Of a DNA stretch of 64,000 nt, positions 1 to 11,095 are shown in pieces. Location of the stretch: NCBI GenBank assembly GCA_015501605.1, contig JADNRZ010000010.1, positions 1,116,001 through 1,180,000 on the forward strand. The letters run 5' to 3'. The position numbers were made by a program, and so were the translations under genes. The DNA is from Panaeolus papilionaceus. Its lineage: Eukaryota; Basidiomycota; Agaricomycetes; Agaricales. Position 1 is the stretch's first letter; the number at the start of each line of letters is the position of its first letter. Below the pieces are notes generated by a model, which saw only the letters and a list, made by a program, of their open reading frames with translations, had not been told where the DNA came from and did not search any database.

Positions 1-871
1 CTCTGGTGGATCCTCTGAATCTTCTCGAATAGACTTAGACCTACGAGCTGCAGCTGTATCAGCAGGCTCATCCTCATCTGACGCACTTTGAACAGTGGAT
101 CTGGGTCGCTTCCATTTTGATTCAAGGTCAGGTAGAGGTAAGATGTCGGCCTGGGGGTAGACACCGATATCACTTGGAAATAAAGTGGTCGGTTCTGAAT
201 CATCAATGCGCATGGCCTCGACCCCAGTCACAATATCGGTATCCTTCGAAAAGTCTGCTGGCTCAAGAGGACGTCGCAGGTCCTCCTACGCAGAGCTAGT
301 GATTTAGAAAATATTGAGCATCTCAGAGAGCATCACATACCGGTTGCTCAAAGTGAAGTCGTGTTATCTTTTCATTTAACTTTTTGATCTCCGAACCACT
401 GCTCGTCCACGATGGTAGCACGGGTTTAGACGCGGAAGGTTGGTATTTCTCAACATATTTCCAGAGCTCCAGTAAAGTTCTGCTCAGTACATGGATCAGT
501 AGGTGATCATACAAAGTTAACAAATCCTTACGAGGACATCCCCTGCGATACAAGTGGCGCTTGGCCAAAGCTCTGGGTTGACCGGCGCCAATTCCCAAAG
601 TATGTAGCTATGCACCGAACGGCATTCTCAGCAGCTGCTTGAAAAAGGTCGCTATGCTTTCTGGCAGTTGGGGCCTGTCGCAATTCATAAGCATCTGCCG
701 GGGGTGATGATTTGTCAAAATCCTGACCTTGTCGTGTAACGCAAGTGCCCTTTGAGCTGCCAGCTTCAGACACCTCAGCTCGGGTTGCATCAAATCCAAA
801 TCTACGCAGGACGCAGCCATCTCACAGAGACTAAGGTAAGCATCTTCCTTCGATATTGGATTATGCTCCAT
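1..871 (-). CDS. Unrecognised acidic protein, 5' part of gene, cut by left window edge
   Basis: I do not recognise the family. The start is the ATG at 871: it lies about 100 nt downstream of a TATAAATA box and follows a CA-rich leader. Three downstream exons are well supported by phase: one ending at 532, one at 479-341, and one from 285 running off the left edge, each with GT-AG borders (GTAAGG, GTATGT). The 479-341 exon encodes a helical stretch (LLELWKYVEKYQPSASKP). The 285-1 exon is open throughout and ends in an acidic, Ser-rich tail (SASDEDEPADTAAARRSKS) that suggests a nuclear, disordered region. The join between the first exon (MEHNPISKEDAYLSLCEMAA) and the exon ending at 532 is unclear. 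The second exon reads in the frame containing ADAYELRQAPTARKH, which would need a donor near 805 and an acceptor near 720. The C-terminus lies outside the window. Confidence 0.6.
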
Positions 872-2057
872 GTTTTGGTGTTGGGGGAAGACAAGTTGTA
901 AATCCGATTACCAACGAATGTGGATGGTTGAAATCAATCTGTCAGAATCACGAGAACACAGCACCTGAGTATTTATACAAGACCTATATTTTAATGTAGT
1001 GAACCCCAGGCACCACGTGCACTTGTTGAATTAGTACAATAGCAAGTCAATGAAGAATGCGTGTTGTCAATTACAAGCACGAACCATGATTTCAGATAAC
1101 AAGAGCTGTTGCTACTTCACGGTTCAGTGGCGCGGTTGTTGACTTGGTATTACCGCGTTGCTGCAATAACAGGCAGCAAGCGGGAGGTACAAGGTGAGGT
1201 ACTTTGACAGAGAAGTTGGTCTTGGCTCAATATCTGTGGGTAAGCGCCAATTGCAGGCACTTGAGCATAGTGCTTTGTCCCATCCGAGCTTCACTGAGTA
1301 AGCTTCAATGTGGGGCCTGGATAGCAGCCAATCCAGTGGTCGATACAAATTATGTGGATGAGCACGCGGCATATATATTGGTGGCATAGTATAGCATTTT
1401 GCTGTCAACGGATTTATATTATGGAGGAAAACACGGAAAGCGTGAGGCTAGGATAAGTAGAGGGCAGTGTTGGGATTCGGAGCCGAGTGTGTGTGACAGA
1501 GGCTGGACGGCAAGTCCAATTGAATCCCACGCCTCCGGGCTTTTGCTGTGCAACACATTGCAATCTTATCATGAACGCCCCCAAAACAATCCCGACATCC
1601 CGACGGATATGAGACTTCATTTTGTGCAACGTCGGGCATGAATTATGGCACCAAGTATGAATATTGCTCTGCGCGCACTGCCTGAATGTGCAACGTGGAA
1701 TGGAACGGAATTGTGCAATGAATTCCGCGCGTTTAGCGTAAACGACTCGGACTTGGTTGTATTTTGCAATTGGATGAGTTTAAGGCATAGTATTTTAAAC
1801 TTCTCGCTAGCACAAAATGTAGCTAGTATGCAGAAGTAGTCAGGAAAGGAAAGCTGAAGCTGGCCAGTCAGTGGCCCGATCGGTATAAACATTTGCCCAG
1901 AATTATACGGAAGGCTTGATATTGTTGCAAGAAATGACATTGAAACTATGGTACAGATGTAAAATTTTACCTATTTCAAAGACCTGACGGTATCAGATCA
2001 ATGCGTATCATCAAAATTAACAGTCTAGTCCAAGACACAGGTAGAAACCATAATAAT
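872..2057. other. Intergenic, promoter of the left-edge gene and 3' flank of the next
   Basis: Apart from the TATA box listed separately, I see no gene. Open frames on both strands are short, overlap each other and lack coding character or splice continuity. Confidence 0.6.
970..977 (-). promoter_or_regulatory. TATA box of the left-edge gene
   Basis: TATAAATA on the minus strand, about 100 nt upstream of the ATG at 871. It is the main support for choosing that start. Confidence 0.55.
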
Positions 2058-3990
2058 TTACGAGTAATATCTCGACCCATCAGTCCTATTTGATTTCCTC
2101 TTTTCTTTCCTTCGCGCCGATTTCGCAGCTTCGTCTTCAGAATCAGAGTCATATGTCCTTAGTCTACTATGGCTCTTGGACCTGGTAGACTTTTTCTTCG
2201 TCGTGACTTCTTCTTCAGATTCAGAATCATATCCTTGGTGCGACTTGCTTCGCTTAGTTGAAATTTCCTTCTTCTTTGACCTCCTCCTGTCTTCCTCCTC
2301 TTCATCATCTGTATCTTGACTATTACGCCTTGAAGGACGACGCTCAGATTTAACGTGACTAGTCGACGCCCGTCGTGATCTTTTTTCTTCAGCATCATAA
2401 CCCCTTGGCACATCGTGAGGAGACAGCCGCTCTGACAGGCGTCTACTGACCCTGTCACTGTGCCTGTCATCAAGCCCAAAGGTCGCTGACTGAGCAGATA
2501 AATGCTGATGCGATACAGCTCTACGAGGTGCGCGTGTAATATCGTATCCATGATCATACCTCCGAGTTCCAACATCAGGCGTGACAGCGCGATACCTTCC
2601 CTCAGTCGCGTCGAATGATATTGTGGGGATTGGGCTGGCACTCGCGCGCGCGCGATTCTCGTCGGAGCTACGCTTGATCTCGGCCAAATAGTCATCGAAA
2701 GACTGGTCAAGCTCTGGGAATTTGGGGTTCTGGGGGAATCGGGCTATTGGTCCAGGGGCTGCGGGGGGATGGGGCACTTGATATGGGTGGGTGGGTTGCA
2801 TAGGCTGTTGGGGGCGCATATGCTGAGGGGGCGCTTGATATGTAGGCTGGGCGTGTTGTGTGCTGTGTGTAGGTGCATGGTACTGATTTGTTGGTGCATG
2901 ATGCGGCTGCGGCATCCCGTGGTGAAGTGGTGACCAGGATGTTATATTCTGGCCAGATGCGTAGCCAACAGCGATGTTGTGCATCTGCGCGCTCGGGTCG
3001 AACTACAAAAAATCAGTATCGAAATCTCTAAATACTTCGGGGCAAGACAAACCGGAGTCGCTTCATCCTTTGGGGGCTCGAATGGTGGTGGCGGGACCTT
3101 CATGGTTGTTTTATCAGGTTTCTCGATCCGGATGTTGTCAAAATTTGGGAGGTTTAGACGATAAACGTCATACTCCTCAGCCAAATGCAAGAAACGAGGT
3201 ATCCGAAGTAGATCCTAATGTACAAACCTATAAAAGTCTGCAAATAGGGGCAAAAAGATAACACACCATATGGAAGTTTTCGTTGGCAGCTGTACGCAAA
3301 TCACTCGTGAAGCCAATTATTTTCTTGCGATGATTCTGTTCGAAGCGAGCAGGGCGAATATCACGGACGTGTTCTAAGTATTCTAGCATGCTGGCGGTCG
3401 TGCTGTAATATATTGTAAGTGTATTGCACGATGAAGTTGGAAAATGCTTTGTTGACGTACGCACGCATTTTTCCTGTAGCAGCAGGCTGATGTGGGCCAA
3501 TGAGCATGGCCGGCTTTAGGTTAATGTTGTTCCAATGAAGCCAGAGAGCAACCACAGTGTCAACTCCAAGTTCGACAAAGTTTTTGACTGTCGTTTCGTA
3601 CTTGTCGAGAAACTCTTCAAGATGCCCTTGTCTCTGATCAAGAATTAATGATGAGCATCAGGCATAATTTACACAACACTACCCATATCCTATCCTCACC
3701 AGGTGGATGATTTCGCAGATTTGTATCAATAGAGATGCGGTGATTTTGAGGGAAGTGATGAGATCTTCGACCTGCGTTACAGGAAGCAACGCGACGGCTC
3801 TCAGTAGCTGCAACTTCCCCGCTTCCTCCCTCACTCGTCCATCTTCAGTATCTGGAGTATGTATCGATGTAGAGGTAAGGTGTGGTGGGGTGATCTCCGT
3901 AGATGAAACTCTCCCTTGAAGGGCAGCATTTGCGACTGCTGACGCATATTGTCGCAATGCATTATTATTGCCTTCATTCGGTTCAAACAT
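2058..3990 (-). CDS. Unrecognised five-exon protein with helical N-terminus and charged Arg/Ser-rich tail (568 aa)
   Basis: Five exons join in phase: 3990-3700, 3633-3461, 3402-3267, 3214-3053 and 3002-2058. The predicted product is 568 residues. The first 250 or so residues look like a folded helical domain (HLEEFLDKYETTVKNF, MLEYLEHVRDIRPARFEQNH, FLHLAEEYDVYRLNLPNFDN). They are followed by a Pro-rich hinge and a His/Pro/Gln-rich segment of about 90 residues (repeats of YHAPTH, QAPPQ, MRPQQPMQ). The last 120 residues are highly charged with alternating Arg/Ser and acidic runs (DTDDEEEEDRRRSKKK, two YDSxSE motifs), as in nuclear or phosphoregulated tails. A perfect TATAAAAG box lies 72 nt upstream of the ATG, which supports the start. 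I recognise no named domain. It is head-to-head with the GPI-protein gene at 4844. Confidence 0.8.
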
Positions 3991-4843
3991 GACAGAGCGA
4001 TGAGGTTAAGATAGTGGAGGGGGTAAAATGCAAGCAAAAGTTCGGTACTTGGGGGTACGTGCTTTTATACTTCTAGATTACAATGCAGTTTCTAGATTGG
4101 TGAAGATCGCATTGGTTTTAACAACTAGAACCGCTTTGGGCTTTCGTCATTCGATTAGGGTGGGAATCAGTCATAATGGAACGCCTACAATGATCAAGTG
4201 GCAGCACTGGGAGCACAGCTTTTTGTCAGAGGCCATGCACCGACGCTTCTATATAAGTAGATTAAAGCGATGATGGCCGAGCGAAATGCTCATAAAGGTG
4301 ATACGGGCATCAAGTGTATATTACTAACAGCAGTTTCCTGTAGTAACAAGTACATAGCACATAGAATGGTCAATTAGTGCAAAATCACTGTATTGACTAT
4401 AACAGCGATGCTGCCGCAGTGAAGACCGTAGGAACAGGGAGACGAGTCATGACATTGAATGGTATATTCGAATGTAACATGCACACTGGTAAAAATGAGA
4501 GCAGTCAGCAATTTTACTGTCAATCGAGGTGGTGGTGGCAGACAGAGGCAGATGGAGTGAGGGTGGCATGGGATATGAGGCCGGGAATAAAGTTCGGCAA
4601 ATTCCGATAGCAGGTGAGATTTCATGTGGAGTTGAACTTGACGACGACCTTAGCACGACCTTGCAACGACTTTCACGCTCGTCCATCATTCTTTCTTTAA
4701 ACCCCCAAGACTGCATGTCTTGCAAGATATCTGCTTCCTAGACGACACCAACAAATCAAAAATCTAAATTCGATCTTCAATTGCTTTAGTGACTTAAATC
4801 ACCTCACATTCATTTTCAACTCCACGTTCATTCAAGTTTACAA
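3991..4843. other. Divergent intergenic region
   Basis: The 850 nt between two divergently transcribed genes. Besides the TATA box for the leftward gene, I see a second TATATAAG-like site near 4250 and no convincing coding frame. The stretch 4750-4840 is a C/T/A-rich leader of the rightward gene. Confidence 0.6.
4062..4069 (-). promoter_or_regulatory. TATA box
   Basis: TATAAAAG on the minus strand, 72 nt upstream of the ATG at 3990. Confidence 0.6.
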
Positions 4844-5872
4844 ATGTACTTCAACTTTTTGGCCCTGGCTTTGGCGGTTATCTTTCTGGATTTGGCTCAA
4901 ATCGTTAGCGCTGGACTTTTCGTGCGTCAATGAACCCTGAAACCTCTACTAAATTCTAATAGACTTCAGATCTTGCAACCTTCCGAGGCTTCAACTTGTA
5001 CTGGTGGTCAGCCATGCACGATAACCTGGATTGAAGACGGAGTTTCACCCTTGCTTACCGATGTCGGTGTGTCGACCATTGGACTCTATACTGGCAAACA
5101 GGTGCGTCTCGGAAGTACTCTTATAAGGACCAGCTAGTCTCATACGTCTTGCAGCAATTGGTGCAAACCATCAGCCCCGTGGATGTGACCAAGACGCGCA
5201 CAATTTCATTTACTGTAAGCTATGCAATCCTAGCTGCCGAGAGAACTCTGACGAATTTTCTTAGCCTAACCCAGCTGCGGGTCCTAACTCGGATGCTTAG
5301 TACGTCAAAGCTTCGTCTTCCCTTCACTCAGTCACTAATTTATCTGCAGTTACATTGCAATTACTTCGACAACAGCAAAGGGCAATAATAGTATCCCATA
5401 TACCAGTTGGTCACCCTACTTCAGGTGTGTCGATTTCCATTTGCTCGAATCTGTGTTCTCAATCCTAATTATCTATAGGCTTGCTGGGATGTCCGGTTCA
5501 TTCGACTCCCCTCTTCCTGCGGCAACGTCACCCATCCCAATTCCTGCGTCTTTGACCAGGTCATCTCCCTCTGCTTCAGTTACATCAACCATCACCATTG
5601 GTACCATCAATACTTCCCAGCCACCCATAGCCACCTCAACATCACCTTTACCGCGTTCAACTTCAAGCAGTACATCTCAAACTCGTTTAACCACCTCAGT
5701 TCGTTCGACCTCTACTTCAACGACTGCGCTACCGTCGGCTACAAATGCCAATGTTCCTCCCACTCCCACTCCAAGCACAAGCGGCGCTGTTAGAGATGCC
5801 AGTCATCAGTTGACGTGCTTGTTGCTCCTTGTTACAGCCATCACCTCATCTGTCCTATTTTCATTACATTAA
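4844..5872 (+). CDS. Kre9/Knh1-type Ser/Thr-rich GPI-anchored cell-wall protein (257 aa)
   Basis: Six exons join in phase: 4844-4921, 4970-5101, 5155-5214, 5265-5299, 5350-5424 and 5479-5872. The product has an N-terminal signal peptide (MYFNFLALALAVIFLDLAQI). Next comes a compact beta-type domain of about 90 residues with the hallmark of the Ser-Thr-rich GPI-anchored family (PF10342-like): CTGGQPCTITWIEDG, then GLYTGKQ, then YYIAITSTTAKGNNSIPYTSW. A long Ser/Thr/Pro stalk of about 90 residues follows, and a hydrophobic C-terminal GPI signal (LTCLLLLVTAITSSVLFSLH). Members of this family are surface proteins linked to beta-1,6-glucan or wall assembly. The domain order and both terminal signals are seen directly; the wall role is inferred from the family. 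Confidence 0.87.
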
Positions 5873-7427
5873 ATATGGATACCATATTTATTTTCGCGCC
5901 TCACAACCTCCCTGGACTATTTTTGAATTTGCTGTCTATGACGGATTTTTTGCACCGTTCCCAATGTTGGGAATAAGTTCTAACATTTCAACACGGTACT
6001 AACACCGTCGGTGCACGTAGGTCCTACCTGCACCTTACTCGCTCATTTCTGCGACACCTTTTTAAATTCATCGCAGCTGGCATTCATATTACCATTCATA
6101 TTTCGTGATACCCCATTCATAACATTCCTCGCAATTTTTTTTTGCCTCTGCCCATCATGGATTGCATGCTTTTTTCCCCTTCAGAGGATAGTTAATCTTT
6201 AGATTATCTTTATTTGTTTACTTTCTCGTCATTCACTTACCCATCCCTGTTATGGTTTCCATGCAATTCTGCTATTTGCGTCACCTTGTTTTCTTGACCT
6301 TCTACCCCCTACTTTTTCTCGCCATTACCCCTTCTACCACCCCCGTCTCCATCCCCTGACTCCACTAACACCCGCCTTTTTGGGCATCATTATGTGGATA
6401 CTCTATCATACCGCTCATGTTGCCAGTCTTTGTGCTGTGCCCTTATGACATCTCTGACAGGCGAATTGTAGCAATGGCGTCTCAGAACGCTGTGTAGTTT
6501 CTGAATAAACCACGTTATTGATATCGAATGGACGAGGGTTTGGGCCGATAAGGCTATAAAAGAAGCTCTGCAGTTTGCCAATATCGTCGCGTCTAACGCC
6601 ACTGCGCCTATTCACCATCTGGTAAAAGGAGAATCAAGCTTCGGCGCTTCCGGCACAATGGGAACAGCAATCATAATGGGCGATGATCCAAGCTATTGTT
6701 CGGAACTGTCGTAACCCTCTCCCAGGATCTTGTCGCTTTTTGTGTCCGTCGACATCGTTTCAGAAACATTTTAATCTTTTCACATCAAGTCATCAGGCAT
6801 ATGAGCACCCCTCGTGGCTCAGGGAATTTTCCATAACTCATCTAATCTTCTTTGACTTTGTCATCTTTATCTTTCGTGTTACCGGTTGATTTGGTGACTA
6901 AGGAAACTCGGACAGCATTTCCAACAAAGCACTTAGACTTTACGTTCACCTTTATCATACACTCACCCAGCAACAACAGGTTAAGGCAGCCAACTACGCT
7001 CACCCAACCTTTCGATATAGGATGGAGTGCAGAATCATGAAAGGGCAGAAAGGCAGCGAAATCACATTACAAGCGCTCGATTGAGTCATCAAGAGAGTAT
7101 GGGCTATTGCACCATCCAAAGCGCCCTAATGATGAAGGGAATTCCCAAATATGGGCAACACCTAATTGCAAAGCAACCGCTCACAATGGGCCCAAGCTGC
7201 CCCCCCTGTCGCTCGTTGTCTACACGGCGAACATCACCATAAAGGAGCCCATATCTACGCCGTACAAACATGCGAGCGCACGAGAGGGACAAAGGAGTCT
7301 CAGGGTCGATAAATAGGACGCGACCCTAGCCACTTCAATCTACTTCCCTATCTTCTATTTCCGATCACACTCAGCTTCTACACTTCTACACCCACAGTTT
7401 CTACCAACTTCTATTTGCTCAGTAACA
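5873..7427. other. Intergenic, 3' flank of GPI gene and promoter of the Ser/Pro-rich orphan
   Basis: T-rich DNA with many CTTT/CATT runs at 6000-6400. Short open frames (for example 6390-6618 on the minus strand) have no recognisable content and no supporting splice sites. The last 130 nt are a TATA-containing promoter and a pyrimidine-rich leader. Confidence 0.6.
7308..7315 (+). promoter_or_regulatory. TATA-like box
   Basis: GATAAATA about 115 nt before the ATG at 7428. It is followed by a long leader of CTTC/CTAC repeats, typical of strongly expressed fungal genes. Confidence 0.45.
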
Positions 7428-8835
7428 ATGGCGTCTTATACCCGTTCTCATCTCTTCACTTCCCCACTTATGTGGGAAGACGAACTTGTCTGTTCCAAGC
7501 CAACTCGTATTGTGTACCCTGTCGCGTTGACCGCTACGCCTATCGACACCAGCTTCGATAGCTCTGTCAGTTCAGCTCCTCTTAACTCTTCCATTCGCAC
7601 CGATTCTTCGGACATTTCCGACTTTCTTGAGCCTTCACCTGAAGTTCAGCCAGAGACTGTCCAGAAGCAGTTCTCAAGATCCTACCTGCAGAGCCCATGC
7701 CAGAACATGGCCGATCTACCCCTCATCCCTTCCTTGGACTCCTTGAACAAGGCTAGCTCTACCCAGACCAAGCCCCCTACTCTCGCCCCAGCACCCGTTG
7801 CATCAGTTCCCGAGCTCACTGATGCCACTGCCATCTTATCTCGCCTCGCTGAAGTGACAGTTAGTCATGTCTCTGGAAACGCTGCGTCTCCTTCCGCTAC
7901 CACCCTCCAGCTTCTCTCGGAAATGTCTACTTTCTTGCAAAGCACCGTGGATACCTGCAAGACTCTACAGGCGCGCATTCAGGAGGAGATGGAGAAGCAC
8001 AAAGTGGAGGATAGGGGTCGCGACAATCATGTATGTGCGTCTGACCCTACCGACTCGGATTCATCTTCCCCTGTCGACTCCGCTGATGAGTGTGCGGACA
8101 GCTGGGAGTCACTCGTCACTCAGGCGCCTTGGTTCCCTACCCTTGACGATGAGTCGAACAGGAGGCCAGCGCACGTTGTTGTGACCGAGGACAACCAGCT
8201 TAAGACCCCTCGGGCTTCGACTACAAGAGTCGCTTTGCCGGTGCACAGGATCATTGAGGAGACCAGGTCGCGCCAATACACGTCCAATCCTGTAGAGAAA
8301 GCCAGCCCTCGCATAGTCCCCGAGACTTACACTCATCATAACGGTTATCCGATCGCATGTCCTAAGCCCAGCCCTGTGATCCCCGTGAGGCAATTCGAAG
8401 CCCTCCTTGAACGTCCAGTAGTCCCAGCGACTCGTCCTGCACCGACCTCATACTTCCCAACTTGGGCCACTCCTCAGCGCCAACGCCCAGTGTTCCCCAC
8501 AACAAGATTCGACAAGATGGAACTTCCGTTCTGGGCACCCAATGCCCAGTATTACAATAAATGGAGCAATCACGGGCGCTTCCCGTGAGTCGCATACTCT
8601 TCTCGGCAATTTTGACAATGCGTTTATGTTCGACTCCGATCTCAGAGATTCAGCATGCGCCTCTAAAAATAGACGTTGGGAAGCGCCTTCGCCTTCTGCT
8701 TTGCCTAATCCACCTTTCCCTGAAATGACTCGTTCACCAGCCCCAGCGCTGACATTTCCTTACCCCATTACACGTGCTTCTCCTCGTTCCCCGACCGACT
8801 CTGGTTTTTCGGAGGATCGAAAGGTTTTTATCTGA
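7428..8835 (+). CDS. Unrecognised Ser/Pro-rich two-exon protein (448 aa)
   Basis: The first exon (7428-8584) looks like a complete ORF, but its stop is created by reading into a perfect GTGAGT donor at 8585. Removing 8585-8645 (61 nt, acceptor CTCAG) restores phase and adds 63 residues, ending at 8835. The 448-residue protein is largely disordered and rich in Ser, Pro and Thr. One central segment of about 60 residues looks helical (TAILSRLAEVTVS, LQLLSEMSTFLQS, TLQARIQEEMEKHK) and could form a coiled coil. There is no signal peptide or membrane segment. I recognise no domain; it may be a lineage-specific regulatory or structural protein. Codon use is C-ending and regular, and the leader suggests good expression. 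Confidence 0.78.
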
Positions 8836-9355
8836 ATCGGTTTTCTGGTTTTGCATCATTGTAACATTATAATCACTGGCTCGGCCAACTTATTTTTTCT
8901 TTCATCATGTAAGCATTTCGAATCGGTTTTTGGTTTCTTATTTATTGTGACACCTTCATCATTGGTTCTCCGATCATTATTTCATCCTATCCATTATGCT
9001 ATAACACCACATTTCACTCGACTTCGTTACACATTTCCTTTCATCTCTCATCCTCACTGTATCATATCCATCGTTTTTCATTAGCTCTCGCCTCGCTTTT
9101 CTCTTGATTTTGTATACATCTCTGGTCCATCTCTGGTCTATCCCTCATCTACCTCCAGTCTATCTCCAGCACACTCATCTAACATCCTCATACCTACTCT
9201 TTTTTTTTTTCTTTTTTTTTTTTTTGCCAAGTTGCAGTTCTTCACTTCTGGGAACGTCTATTCCCTTTTTTTCTTACGGTTTCGCATCCAATGTAACATC
9301 TACAATCTGTATTCGGTACAAAATCCGAAACCCAATGAATTTCAATATTGACTTG
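8836..9355. other. Convergent 3' flank, T-rich
   Basis: Lies between the convergent Ser/Pro-rich gene and F-box gene 1. It is strongly T-rich and includes a near-uninterrupted poly-T tract at 9200-9225. No gene is supported. Confidence 0.6.
9200..9225. repeat. Poly-T tract
   Basis: Twenty-five T with a single C in a 26-nt stretch. A simple homopolymer tract, probably untranslated. Confidence 0.85.
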
Positions 9356-10765
9356 TCAATAAATATACCTAATAAGTGCAGCATCCAAGTTGGTTTCTGT
9401 CGTGCCATCGACCTTGAGTTGAGTATAATCACGTCTCAGTCGAGGGTACCGATATTCGACACATATGAATTTATCCTCCTGAATGAGCGCCTGTCTAGTT
9501 CTAAAGCCCTCTTCGAGGAGCTTTAACAGAGGAGTGACATGTGTCGCGCGTGTGATGCGAAAGTCAACGACGATATGAATTGCCTGTAGGCGGGGGAAGT
9601 TGGGGAGCTGTAGGAAAGGTAGTACCTGAGGGGTCACCTTTAAGTGAGGAGAGTGATGAAGTGGTTAGTGGTGAGTAGATATATAGGCAAAGTGGGCACG
9701 TACAACAGCATTGGACGTAGCTGTAGATGCGTCTGCTATAATTATTTTGCGTAAATTTACAAAATTTAACAAACCTTCAGGAAGAACTTGTTAGAAGACG
9801 CTTCAAACCCGCAAGTGTGACATACTAGACTCGGCCTTTCGGATGAACACAGTCTCGATGCCGAGACGCTGATTGGCAAGATTGAAATAAGGAGGGTCTT
9901 CATTGTACCCAAAAACGCGTAAATGCTTGAGTTTGGGGCACTTTGACACGAGCCTGGTGAACGGTGTGCTGATGAGGAGAGTGTGCACAGATGGAAGTGA
10001 TATTCGGGTGTAATTAGCAGGATCTATCTGGGCTTGGGAAGTGTGTCTGATGTCGTAGTACATGGTGGGGAGGACTGCTTCCAATCGTATGGCATTGAGG
10101 TTTGGGAAGAGAGGGAGACAGCGAAACAATTCCTCAGAGACTTCTTCAAGGCGATGTCCTCTGAGCTCAACGAAAACAGACCTACATAATGGAATTAGCA
10201 TGGAATGAGGAGTAGCGCTCAGAGGGGTGGCTTACCGGACTTTGGCTTTGAGTTCTGGATGTTTTTTAGTGACGAAATCGAGCTGGCGAAGTAATTCCAA
10301 TGCGAACTGCTTGTTCATCCCGTAGTTATCTCTTGGGCCACCCAGAAAGATTGATTTCTTCACACCACAGACAACCCTAGTTCCAGTATACACTTCAATA
10401 GTCTCGAAGGTGTAAGGCAGAGCAAAGCGTCGTAGATTCCTGCAGAGGAGTGAGAGGTTCAGGAGCACCTCTCGTCGAAGGAAGCCCGAGCCTCGTGAGT
10501 CGCGTCCCAAGGAAGAGGTGACTTTCGGAATAGCAGAGGGTAGATACGATATGATTTCTAGAAGAAGTTCATCTGGAAGTGCTGGTAGACCGCGCCAGTT
10601 TGCTTTGTGGATGTCCGAGTAGCTTTCGCCCCCGCCACCTGCAGAGAGTTTGCGTTTAGATCTGGTCCTTGGCTTGGTGGCTTGTCCGTTGCTCTTTACG
10701 CCCTCCTTAACTGCATCTCGGAGTCCGAGTTCGTGCTTCTTTCCAGTTTTTTGAGATTTTGTCAT
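9356..10765 (-). CDS. F-box protein, tandem copy 1
   Basis: Probable substrate adaptor of an SCF ubiquitin ligase. The start is the ATG at 10765 (MTKSQKTGKKHELG); the frame is open further upstream but only with non-ATG codons. The product has a basic N-terminus of about 50 residues and then an F-box core (LPALPDELLLEIISYLPS). A conserved block follows (CRNLRRFALPYTFETIEVYT), then LRR-like segments with regular Leu spacing (RLEEVSEELFRCLPLFPNL; ISLPSVHTLLIS; CPKLKHLRVFGY; FVNLRKIII). The last exon contains RQALIQEDKFICVEYRYP. At least four exons are visible, with acceptors near 10201, 9770 and 9637. It shares gene structure and sequence with copy 2, its downstream tandem neighbour on the same strand. 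The substrate is unknown. F-box and repeats are seen; the SCF role is inferred. Confidence 0.8.
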
Positions 10766-11095
10766 GGGCACTATTTTCCCCAAGTGATGATGAAGAAAGG
10801 TAGACAAAGTCTCAAACGATGGTACGTCACAACTCGTGCACTGCTACACGCTAATAGTAATCGTCACACGCACAAATTCACCTGATGTCAACACTGAGTT
10901 GCACTGAAGATGTATTGTAGAAGCACAAGTAATACTGTGTGTATTGAACAGATGCCAGGATGTAAGTGTGATGATAGAAGTGTTCCAAGTTGGTGTTTTG
11001 AGAGTACAACCCTAAATCTGCCATGGATTTACCAGTATTCAATATATACTAATGCATATATAATAGAACCAATAATGATGACCACAACTGAACTT
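10766..11095. other. Promoter of F-box copy 1 and 3' flank of copy 2
   Basis: AT-rich, with an AATATATACT...CATATATAATAG segment around 11041-11070. No gene is seen. Confidence 0.55.

Noticed and set aside
2159..2710. 183-codon minus frame within the first orphan
   Set aside because: It is a second frame of the same exon; the chosen frame joins in phase to four upstream exons and this one does not.
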